Origin: Gyrodactylus bullatarudis
Lineage: Eukaryota > Platyhelminthes > Monogenea > Gyrodactylidea > Gyrodactylidae
Direction of reading: 5' to 3'
Assembly (NCBI GenBank): GCA_012064415.1
Contig: SSNU01000042.1
Location: 343,822-407,821, forward strand
DNA length: 64,000 bases
Shown piece by piece: positions 1-12,000 of the stretch; position 1 is the first letter of the stretch; each line of letters starts with the position of its first letter. Made by a program: the position numbers and the translations under genes. The notes beneath the pieces are model-generated. The model had not been told where the DNA came from, did no database searches, and saw only the letters and a program-made list of their open reading frames with translations.

Positions 1-1
1 C

Positions 2-3000
2 GGCTCCAACATGATGCTCTCCACGAGTAATTACATTGCCCGACGTTTCGGTGTTCGCTCAGCTATGCCCGGCTTCATTGGAAAGAAACTATGTCCCAAC
101 TTGGTGATTATTGAGCCAGATTTTGTAAAATACTCCGAGGTTAGCAAGAATATTCGTAGAATTATGACAGAGTATGCCGATCCTAACGTCGGCCTGGTTA
201 CAATGAGTCTTGATGAAGCCTATCTAGAGATTACAGAGGCCCTCAAGTTCAGATCTAGTCTGTCAAATGAACGAAGAACATTCCCGCCTAAAAGTCCCGC
301 CTTTGGGACCATGCTTTGTCGGTGAGTTTTGTCATGAATAAATTTTAAAAAATATCTCGTAAATTTATTTTCAAAACAAAAATAATCGAAAAGATATTCA
401 TAAAATAATTTCGGCCTTGACTTAGTGGTGGATGCCAGCAATATATCCATGTCCGTAGTATGGGGTATGGGCAGTCTTGACTGAGCTAACTGAGTGGTGG
501 ACAGCTGGGTAGGTGGAGGCAACAGTCTTTTGACTGACGACAGCGCCGTGATGAAGACCGTGATAGCCGAATCCTGCATGACCCAAATGGGCATCATAAA
601 CTGGACCGACAGCACTGGCTAGACAGACGAAAGCAAGGATGATTGAGATGATTGAATTCATAACTGTTGTGTTTTTTGTCTCTTTTAATCCAACCGTCTT
701 ATTTATACTCTTTGTTGCAACCTGTTGGTGATAAAACATTTCATTTATTCCGGTCTGGACATTCTTCACTCTATAACATGACCTTGTACTTTAGAGAGAA
801 AAAAAGTATTCTTTAATTGAAAAAAATATTGAACTTTTACCAAAAAGCCTTTAACTGATCTATTTTTATGAGTCCCAATAAAACTACTCGTAAAGCTTTG
901 AGTCCATCACTTATAAATGAAAAGTTCTCCATTGGGGTGGATGTGTGTATTATTAACCTTTATTAACACTCTAAAATCAACAATGATGAATGATCACTGG
1001 AATATCACATGACCTCTGACAGGCTCTAGGACATTCAGAGATGGCTCTTTTGATAATCCTTCTACCACACAAGGGACACGTTGAGCATAGAGTTACAGGC
1101 GTCGGTCTGCACTGGCAACTTGTTCTCGTCAATCGATTACTTTGATTTGAAATGCAAACGGGAACATGAACAACATCGATCATCTGGCATTCCCTTGGCA
1201 TCCTTTCACCAGATTTCATTGTCAACATTCCTTTTTATAAGTAAATAAAAGAGGCCTAATCATGTGTGCACCATTGAGAGTTTTGTGATTGAATTCCGAA
1301 CTCAGCTGATTAGAATTTTTCTTCAAGTAACAAACTATTTTATTCACTATCTTAGATGTTCCAAAGACCACCGAGAGTCTGTGTTGAAAGAGAACAGTGA
1401 AGGAAAAAGAATTGACGAACGTCTCCTCACCTGCAGTATCTGCCTCAAGTTGGTCAAGACGGGTAATCGAACCTTTGGCCAAGATGCCAATGAATTAGTT
1501 CACGAGATGAGATATCGAATCTACCTTGAAACGATGCTCACCTCAAGCGGAGGGATAGCATGTAACACGTTACTCTCAAAAATAGCCTCCGACATTAACA
1601 AGCCAAACGGATTATTCGCGATTGAATCGTCTGAGAATGCAATACGAAAGTTTATGGAGGATCTGCCGATACGAAAGGTAAGTTGGGAAAATTCTGTAAC
1701 ACAGAGCTCGCATTTTCTGTTGAAATTTGTTGTTGATTGGGATCACCAATAGAAAAGTATAAACGGTTGTTTATGTTGTAGGAAACTCTCAATTATGGTG
1801 GGAAAGTCTATACTTTTTCTATATTTTTTTATTCGATAATTAACAAATTAGGATGATCAGAGATCAGCTCAAATTGACGGCTCTTTCAAAATATTGAATA
1901 CTGATGATTGGTTTCTTTTTCTATTGGTTATTCTGAAAGATAACGGTTGATTCATCTCAGAGTTTAAAATTTATTAAAAAATCTTAACCAACTGTGTAGG
2001 TGCCAGGGATTGGTTATGTGACAGAGAAAAAACTGTCTGCTTTCGATATAAAATCATGTTTGGACCTGTACAAGAAACGAGCAATACTGTACAATTTATT
2101 TTCCAAGACCGCTTTCCATTATTATATGCGGATATCCGCCGGATACTGTGACGACACTGAATTTGGCATGGAAGCTCCAGTAACAGAGAAGGATTTCGAT
2201 GAAGAAGGTAAAAAAATTGACGTGAACCGAAAATCTATGAGTTGTGAGAGGTCAGTTCCATCTTTTGAGAATTTCACTGTCAGATAAATCTCATTTTTCC
2301 CGATAGAACGTTCAAGGAAACTTCCAACATTCAAAGTCTTCAAGATAAACTCCGCCAGTTATGCTCGGAACTTGTCACAGACATGAACGATGCCCATATC
2401 AAAGGTCGTACACTAACGCTGAAGCTGAAATTGGATACATTCAAGGTTCGTAGCCGAGCACAGACTATGCTTGAACCCACTGATGACCAAGTCCTGATTT
2501 ATGACTGTGCTAAAGAAATTCTCAACGAGGATATGAAGAATTATCGTCGAGACTTCGGGCAAGACATGACCCTACGATTAATGGGGGTTCGCATCTCCAA
2601 CCTAATCCCAGTTGAGATATGTCCTCCAACTAAACAACTCCTCTTATCCAAAATTTTCGGTCCCGCTGTCTATATTAAAGAAACGTCTGTGAAAGCCTCT
2701 TCTCAAGAATCAAAGCCGATGAATACTCTCAGTGATTTTCTCAGGAAAGAACAGGTTTTGGCGAATGTTGAAATATCCAATGTGACAACAAAACTACCGA
2801 AATCTTCAATTGATGAACCAATCCGAAGGTCGTCACCAGAGGTCCTGGTAACTAACCTGACAACTACCAAACTCACTTGTCCCATATGCAGTAAAGATGT
2901 CCAGGTTATTAACGAGAATGACGTAAGGTTTCTTCTTTCTCTATCTGATCAAAGCAATAAGAGAAATTATCTTGACGCTATCTCATCATTTCAGTTCAAC

Positions 3001-6000
3001 ATACACTTGGACAGATGCCTCACCGGAGATGAAGGCATGATCAATTTGAACTCATTACGACAGCCACTAATAGAGAAGAGGACAAGTCCCACTAAGATGT
3101 AAGTAATTTTATTTGAAATTATTAACCTGGTAAAGATCTACGCAAATCCGTCAAATGTGGCCGCTTTGTTGTGAAGATCTTTGAACTTTTGACACAACTG
3201 AACAGTACCAAGGCTATTAGTATTACGTTAATTTTCTTCATTATCATAGAAAAGCAAAAACTAATTGATGAGACTGGTATTTATAGTATTTATTAGGCAA
3301 TGTTACAATTCTTATTTAAAGAAATTAAATGATACATTTTATCTAATACAAGACTTATTCATATTATAAACTTTAAATTTTAAAAAGGGAAAAGAATCAA
3401 TGTACCACAAGAAAAATATGATTTTATTCGTGAGAAGTAGGATCATAACTTAGAGGTGGTATGGGTAGGCTCCCTTGACACTGTGTCCGGCAACAAAGCC
3501 AGGGTGTACAGCAGAGCTGTGTGTCTTGACTGAGTGGCTGGTGACGACTGGGGCAGTGTGGACAACTGATTTGTGACTGGTGATAACAGCCGGGTGGTGG
3601 TAGCCGAATGAGTGGGCTACGTGACCGTTGGCCATGGAGATGATGGCGACAAAGGCGAGGATGATTGAGAAGAGACCGTTCATGCTTGTTTGATGACGTT
3701 GAATTGTAATTGATCTGTATTTATAGACAAACCTGGTCGTAAAATTATTTGACAAATTGTACTTTTTCAAAATCAAGAGACTGTAGTACAAAGTAAACCA
3801 CAGGGCTAGTGTCAGATGAACTAAAGATGAGATACGTAAACTATATGGTGGAAGGTATTCAGTCGGATACTATAAAAAGCAAGGAGTGAGCTGTGTCTAG
3901 CATCATCAAACAAGCATGAACGGTCTCTTCTCAATCATCCTCGCCTTTGTCGCCATCATGTCCATGGCCAACGGTCACGTAGCCCACTCATTCGGTTACC
4001 ACCACCCAGCTATTGTCACCAGTCACAAATCAGTTGTCCACACTGCCCCAGTCGTCACCAGCCACTCAGTCAAGACACACAGCTCTGCTGTCCACCCTGG
4101 CTTTCTTGCCGGACACAGTGTCAAGGGAGCCTACCCATACCACCTCTAAGTTATGATCCTACTTCTCACGAATAAAATCATATTTTTCTTGTGGTACATT
4201 GATTCTTTTCCCTTTTTAAAATTTAAAGTTTATAATATGAATAAGTCTTGTATTAGATAAAATGTATCATTTAATTTCTTTAAATAAGAATTGTAACATT
4301 GCCTAATAAATACTATAAATACCAGTCTCATCAATTAGTTTATGCTTTTCTATGATATTGAAGAAAATTAACGTGGTACATTGATACTTTACTCTCTTGA
4401 TATTGCTATCAGTTTTTTCCTTACTTATTCTTAGTTTTCCCTATTAAAATTCTAAAGCTCTTACTCAGTTTTAGACTCACAAGGAAGTTTTCTCACTTAT
4501 TAGTGCCTTTCATTATATTTTTTTGAAATTGAAACATATATATTTATTCATAGAAATGATTTGTATAAATAAGGGAACTACAAGGTCTTCGAAAAAACGG
4601 CTTTGATCCACGAATAATAAAATTGCTTGAGCGATAATTATAATTTGGTATATTTCGAAATGCTACATTTCGTTTTCCAATATTCTCGGTGCTAGTATAA
4701 ATATCTAGGGATACTCGTTTTATAAAAAAACTGAAATGTTATTGGCTCTAATGATCCTATAAAGTCTACGAGTATCTAAAACATTGATAAACTTGAGGTT
4801 ATACTGATCAGGCTGGAAAACAATTCAACCTTGTAGATTTAGCCTGGGTATAATTTCTCCTTCATTCATGAGATTGACTCAGAGACCCCTAAGTGTGTAA
4901 GAACAAGCTTTGGGTATCTTATGTTCTATTGCAAAAAAATAATTCCTGGTGAAAATTACGACAGGATGGTAAAATATTGAGTTATTACTTCCTCAAAACT
5001 GATTCTTCACATAGATTTCGATTTAGAAGGGTTAGCTCATCAAAACTGAAAGAGTTATCTAATTTTTTAACCATCATAAAATATCTTTATTATATCACAA
5101 CGAATAAAAGAAGACATTCCATGAGTCATTTCTCATAAGGATTTAGAGATGGTAGCCACCGACGAGACCTCCCTTGACACTGTGTCCGTAGTATGGGGTG
5201 TGGGCAGTCTTGACTGAGCTGACTGTGTGGTGGACAGCTGGGTAGGTCTTGACAGTCTTGTGACTGACGACAGTTGAGGCGTGGTGGGGATATCCCTTGA
5301 CCGAGTGTCCGTAGAGGGGTCCGATGGCGCTGGTCAAACCGAGGAGGCAGACGAAAGCAAAGATGATTGAGATGATTGAATTCATAGTAGTTGATACTAT
5401 CTCTCGACCAGTGATCCGTATTTATAGTCGTTGTGGTTTTTATGATCTCTGTCTGGAGTTGTTTAATACCTTCAAAGTACATCATTNNNNNNNNNNNNNN
5501 NNNNNNNNNNNNNNNNNNNNNNNNNNNNNNNNNNNNNNNNTTTATAGGATCATTAGAGCCAATAACATTTCAGTTTTTTTATAAAACGAGTATCCCTAGA
5601 TATTTATACTAGCACCGAGAATATTGGAAAACGAAATGTAGCATTTCGAAATATACCAAATTATAATTATCGCTCAAGCAATTTTATTATTCGTGGATCA
5701 AAGCCGTTTTTTCGAAGACCTTGTAGTTCCCTTATTTATACAAATCATTTCTATGAATAAATATATATGTTTCAATTTCAAAAAAATATAATGAAAGGCA
5801 CTAATAAGTGAGAAAACTTCCTTGTGAGTCTAAAACTGAGTAAGAGCTTTAGAATTTTAATAGGGAAAACTAAGAATAAGTAAGGAAAAAACTGATAGCA
5901 ATATCAAGAGAGTAAAGTATCAATGTACCACAAGAAAAATATGATTTTATTCGTGAGAAGTAGGATCATAACTTAGAGGTGGTATGGGTAGGCTCCCTTG

Positions 6001-9000
6001 ACACTGTGTCCGGCAACAAAGCCAGGGTGTACAGCAGAGCTGTGTAGTCAAGACACACAGCTCTGCTGTACACCCTGGCTTTGTTGCCGGACACAGTGTC
6101 AAGGGAGCCTACCCATACCACCTCTAAGTTATGATCCTACTTCTCACGAATAAAATCATATTTTTCTTGTGGTTTTTCAAAACGCAATTTTTGCCTCTAC
6201 CATAGCATGTACACGCTATTCAATATTTATCTAACTGGTTATCATTTTCGTCTATGAAAACCTCGTATCTTACACCTAAGCTTCTCCTTGTCATATTCTC
6301 TCGTGGTACATTGATACTTTACATTCTAGATTTAACCCTATCAGCTTATTAATTCATAAACTCAAGTTTTGTCATTGCATCAATCTTTTCAGTCCTCATC
6401 ATATTTTCTGTATATTTTTGTGATAGATTTCTTTCAATTAAGCCTCTTTCTCATTTCTTTTCCTGTATAATCATTGGGAATTCAACCTGATATCATAGAG
6501 TCAAGCTTCAATTTCTTCAAATGAGCTCTTTTTTCTATACAATATCTGACGGTTTCCAGAATATACATTGGATATAATGAATATATTGTCTTGTCAATCT
6601 TACATTTACTTGTAGATTTTTTAGCTCACAATTTCTCAGTCTTATGAAACAATTTGACCATTTATAGGCTAGAATCCCACTGGTATTGCTTTTTCTTAAA
6701 CTCAATTCAGATTTTCATCTATATCGGGTTCAATGTACGGAGTTTCCACGCTGAACGTAACATCTATGAATGTATTTATTAAGTTATTTTAATCTTTTAT
6801 TGATGAAAAAATTCGGCATAGATGCATCAAATATTTTTATGTGAATTATGGTTTTAAAATCATCCGGAAAAGAACCCAACTACAGCGGAAATAAATTTGC
6901 CAAGATAATCTGTCAGGCCGAATTCTCGTTTATCATGGATTTGTGGGTCAGTAGGTAAAGACAAACTAAGGTTGATTAGAAGCAAGAGTAAAAGAAGATG
7001 CCTTATCATCGTTCAGCTTTTTGAGGGACTAATCAACTTGAAACTATTTAAAAGCTATATAAATGATACATTAAACCGTGATGTAGCATTAAACATGTAC
7101 TCATTCGAAGAAGCATGTGATTAAAAATACATTAATTGCACAAAAGAGATTTAAACCACAAGAAAATATGATTTTATTCGTGAGAAGTATGATCATAACT
7201 TAGAGGTGGTATGGGTAGGCTCCCTTGACACTGTGTCCGGCAACAAAGCCAGGGTGGACAGCAGAGCTGTGTGTCTTGACTGAGTGGCTGGTGACGACTG
7301 GGGCAGTGTGCACAACTGACTTGTGACTGGTGACAATAGCTGGGTGGTGGTAACCGAATGAGTGGGCTACGTGTCCGTTGGCCATGGAGATGATGGCGAC
7401 AAAGGCGAGGATGATTGAGAAGAGACCGTTCATGCTTGTTTGATGATGAAATCTCTTACGATCCACGAGTATTTATACGATTAATTTCAAGGTCATTCAT
7501 AATGTATATGATCCTCGATTAAAGTACAGTGTCTAGACTAAAATTTCATTTCGTTTGGTTTTCATAATCTCTGACAATACAGGTCCTCATTTAGAATCTC
7601 GAATAACCGTTTCACCATATGACACAGTCTTTATTTTTTTCAGATATCAACATTTGTTTTTATTCAGTATAGATCAGATCCTTACTTATCACAAATTTAA
7701 CTCAAGAGCTTTACTGGTACCAACTCTCCATTTTGAGCTTTTTCGATATTCCTCCATGGATAAGAATCCATTTGTCTGAGTGTAATGCTAACTAAACACA
7801 TTACTTGGGATGTTTTTTTATTGAGTTACTCTTTCTTTCGACATTTTCCTCTGTTCTAGTGGCTCTTTTTCTTTGTTATTATATGATCTTATTGGAAAAA
7901 CTTCGACTTCTTTTAATAGCATCTTGATTAGACTTGTATAATTTTTCATAGCATTTCCAATTTCCTTTACATCACAGGTCTTATCTTGAATTATTCTTTG
8001 ATCTGTTCAGTGAGTTATTTTTCTCAAAGCTAGTGGAGTGATTTTTTGAAAATATTAAGAGCGAGAAAAAATCCATTCGAACAAGTCCGCACCTGACCCA
8101 ATATTACCAGAAATGTAGACTTTTTAATTCAGACTATTTCTGGTCCTATTTTCTGCTAGATATTACAAAATCAGCTTGAATAAACTTGTAAAAAATCTTA
8201 TTCTCGATATTCTGGATGAATAAAAAACTAGAAAGAACTCTGTACACACTGTACATCTAATTGATCAACGGACAAAGTTCAAATCTAAGCCTGTTTTAAT
8301 TTTGAAATTAGCTTTCAGAAAATTTCCGACTCCTAGATTAAAGTATTTCAAGCAAAGATTTTAGCATGAATAAAATGCTAATTTTTTAAACATTAACAAA
8401 TTTTAAGTTATTTATTAAATTTCGCTATTGTTTCGAAGAAGAGCGGTGCTCTATTCTCGGTAGAGGTTTTTTAACTTTTGATCCATGACACCCAATAATA
8501 TGATTGCTTTTCAGAAACAATGAAAAAGTGTGATTCCACTCATTTCAAAAGAATGAGCACATTAAAACTGGTTAAGCTCAAAAAAACTGAAATACAGGTA
8601 AAAGCTCTGTAAAGTGACGAGAGTTGTGTGAATGTGCAAGTATACCTTACTTATATACCATTTCTACCTCAAATCTCATGAATAATAGACCAATAGAAAT
8701 TGAGTATTTGTCTGCCAATCAGAATCGAGCAACATTCCTCCTACAATTTTCCCAAGATCCCAAATATATTTTGCTACCAGAATCTCAAATTTTTCAATAG
8801 GTTGATGAAATTTTGTAGATGATCTCAATCTTTTATTCTGATTAATTTCCACTTCGAATTTTTTTCTATCTTATCAGGAAGAGGCCGTAGCAAAATGAGC
8901 TAAAGCAGTCAGACCTAAATTTAGTACCATTATATTCAGCATGAAATTTAGAGTAAACTTGGAAATTTTCAAGCTTCTATTCTTAAAATATATGGCTGAA

Positions 9001-12000
9001 ATTCGATTTTGAAATCAGTTTCAGATTTTGAATGATTTTAGATGAAAAATCAAAAAAAGTCATTTTTCGTTTTCCCAATCCCATACCCCTCCCCATGATT
9101 AGTCATGGGGTTGACCATTTGTACATTGTACATACATAGGTGTGAATACAAACATGTCAATCAAAGCTGTCACACTGTTCTCTTCCTTTTACATAGAATA
9201 GGGGTTTCTACTCATACATACGCACCACTATCACAATGAACATAGAGTAGGTCACACACACAAACTCACTTTCTATAGAATGCAATGTAAAATCCTACCA
9301 CGCTATATTTGGATATGAATGTTTTAACTAATCTGTTCTTGCAAATCTGTTTCAAAGCATGAGTATTTTTATAAAAATAAACTATGATCTCAGTTGATTG
9401 GAGATCATAATTATAAAGTTTCATAATGATTTGATGGTTATGATCGCAGGATTCTCAGTTTTACATCGTTAGTGTACAAACGTAGTGTATTCATCGCGTG
9501 GGAGAGTTATAATGAATGATAAGTGAATATTACTGTAAAAGTAAAATGAAGGAATATACAATAGAATTTCAGAAAAAATTAAATAAAAGAGACTTTTGGT
9601 AGGAACAAAAGGAGGTGTGGCGCAGTGGTATCTCTCTCACCTCTCATTCGGACCATCTTACTCTCGGTCCTAGGTCCAAACCCTCCCACAACGAGCACAT
9701 TTATCACTCTTTCCCTGTTCCCTTATTTGTACAAATCATTTCTATGAATAAATATATATGTTTCAATTTCTAAAAAAAGATAATGAAAGGCACTAATAAG
9801 TGAGAAAACTTTCTTGTGAGTCTAAAACTAAGTACGAGCTTTAGAATTTTAATAGGGAAAACTAAGAATAAGTAAGGGAAAAACTGATAGCAATATCAAG
9901 AAAGTAAAGTATCAATGTACCACAAGAAAAATATGATTTTATTCGTGAGAAGTATGATCATAACTTAGAGGTGGTATGGGTAGGCTCCCTTGACACTGTG
10001 TCCGGCAAGAAAGCCAGGGTGGACAGCAGAGCTGTGTGTCTTGACTGAGTGGCTGGTGACGACTGGGGCAGTGTGGACAACTGATTTGTGACTGGTGACA
10101 ATAGCTGGGTGGTGGTAACCGAATGAGTGGGCTACGTGACCGTTGGCCATGGACATGATGGCGACAAAGGCGAGGATGATTGAGAAGAGACCGTTCATGC
10201 TTGTTTGATGATGCTAGACACAGCTCACTCCTTGCTTTTTATAGTATCCGACTGAATACCTTCCACCATATAGTTTACGTATCTCATCTTTAGTTCATCT
10301 GACACTAGCCCTGTGGTTTACTTTGTACTACAGTCTCTTGATTTTGAAAAAGTACAATTTGTCAAATAATTTTACGACCAGGTTTGTCTATAAATACAGA
10401 TCAATTACAATTCAACGTCATCAAACAAGCATGAACGGTCTCTTCTCAATCATCCTCGCCTTTGTCGCCATCATCTCCATGGCCAACGGTCACGTAGCCC
10501 ACTCATTCGGCTACCACCACCCGGCTGTTGTCACCAGTCATAAGTCAGTTGTCCACACTGCCCCAGTCGTCACCAGCCACTCAGTCAAGACACACAGCTC
10601 TGCTGTCCACCCTGGCTTTGTTGCCGGACACAGTGTCAAGGGAGCCTACCCATACCACCTCTAAGTTATGATCCTACTTCTCACGAATAAAATCATATTT
10701 TTCTTGTGGTTTTCCAAAACATGGTGTTTAATCCTCCTATACTTTTCATCGTTCTGGTTTATCTATATTCACGCTCAACTGATTTCAGACAGATACATAT
10801 CCCTCAGTTGTCTTTTCTGAAATTCTATTTTTCCAATCTCAGATTACTCTGAAAATTTGTGACTTTTTGAAAAGTTCATTAATGATAATTTGGTATATTT
10901 CGAAATGCTACATTTCGTTTTCCAATATTCTCGGTGTTAGTATAAATATCTAGGGATACTCGTTTTATAAACAAACTGAAATTTTATTGAAATATTTCTC
11001 TCTCTACTATGGTTTTTCTTGCTGCACCGCAGGTACAAGGTAAGACGGTTGGCTCTAATGAACCTATAAAGTCTTTCAACTACAAGGTCTTCGAAAAAAC
11101 GGCTTTGATCCACGAATAATAAAATTGCTTGAGCGATATTTCCATGACTATATAAAAAATATCTTATGACCCCAAGTCTTATCATTCTGGACAACTTTCC
11201 TTTTACTAAAAAGTATTTTAAAACATTGATAAACTTGAGGTTATACTGATCAGGCTGGAAAACAATTCAACCTTGTAGATTTAGCCTGGGTATAATTTCT
11301 CCTTCATTCATGAGATTGACTCAGAGACCCCTAAGTGTGTAAGAACAAGCTTTGGGTATCTTATGTTCTATTGCAAAAAAATAATTCCTGGTGAAAATTA
11401 CGACAGGATGGTAAAATATTGAGTTATTACTTCCTCAAAACTGATTCTTCACATAGATTTCGATTTAGAAGGGTTAGCTCATCAAAACTGAAAGAGTTAT
11501 CTAATTTTTTAACCATCATAAAATATCTTTATTATATCACAACGAATAAAAGAAGACATTCCATGAGTCATTTCTCATAAGGATTTAGAGATGGTAGCCA
11601 CCGACGAGACCTCCCTTGACACTGTGTCCGTAGTATGGGGTGTGGGCAGTCTTGACTGAGCTGACTGTGTGGTGGACAGCTGGGTAGGTCTTGACAGTCT
11701 TGTGACTGACGACAGTTGAGGCGTGGTGGGGATATCCCTTGACCGAGTGTCCGTAGAGGGGTCCGATGGCGCTGGTCAAACCGAGGAGGCAGACGAAAGC
11801 AAAGATGATTGAGATGATTGAATTCATAGTAGTTGATACTATCTCTCGACCAGTGATCCGTATTTATAGTCGTTGTGGTTTTTATGATCTCTGTCTGGAG
11901 TTGTTTAATACCTTCAAAGTACATCATTCGCTATCACAAGCCTCTCTCTCTCGTTTGAACCATGATTGGTTTCAATTCGATATGAAATCTCACGTGGTTA

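Larger units (their letters stand above)
3225..4374. repeat. Large palindrome: two 472-bp arms around a 206-bp divergent promoter
   Basis: Arms 3225-3696 and 3903-4374 are near-identical reverse complements. Each contains one complete subtype-1 secreted-protein gene with its 3' flank. The unique centre 3697-3902 holds two outward-facing TATA boxes. Only scattered mismatches are visible, such as an Ile/Val codon change and an A/T change in the 3' flank. Confidence 0.9.
4373..5931. repeat. Inverted repeat flanking a subtype-2 gene and an assembly gap
   Basis: Sequence 4373-4763 is the reverse complement of 5541-5931 (at least 391 bp). The right arm abuts the run of N, so the true arm may be longer. 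The interval contains the subtype-2 gene at 5143-5385. The outer ends carry the junction motif GTGGTACATTGATACTTTAC, which also occurs at about 6303 and, reversed, at about 9905-9924. Confidence 0.85.
9911..10710. repeat. 800-bp inverted copy of the 3404-4203 gene pair
   Basis: Reverse complement of 3404-4203 (coordinate pairs sum to 14114), covering both head-to-head genes and their divergent promoter. Only a few substitutions are visible, which suggests recent duplication or conversion. Confidence 0.9.

Noticed and set aside
5126..5485. 119-codon ORF overlapping subtype-2 genes (also at 11568, 15679, 19622)
   Set aside because: Starts upstream of the TATA box, lacks a signal peptide, and recurs only because the DNA copies are identical; the 80-aa frame has signal peptide, promoter and poly(A) context.
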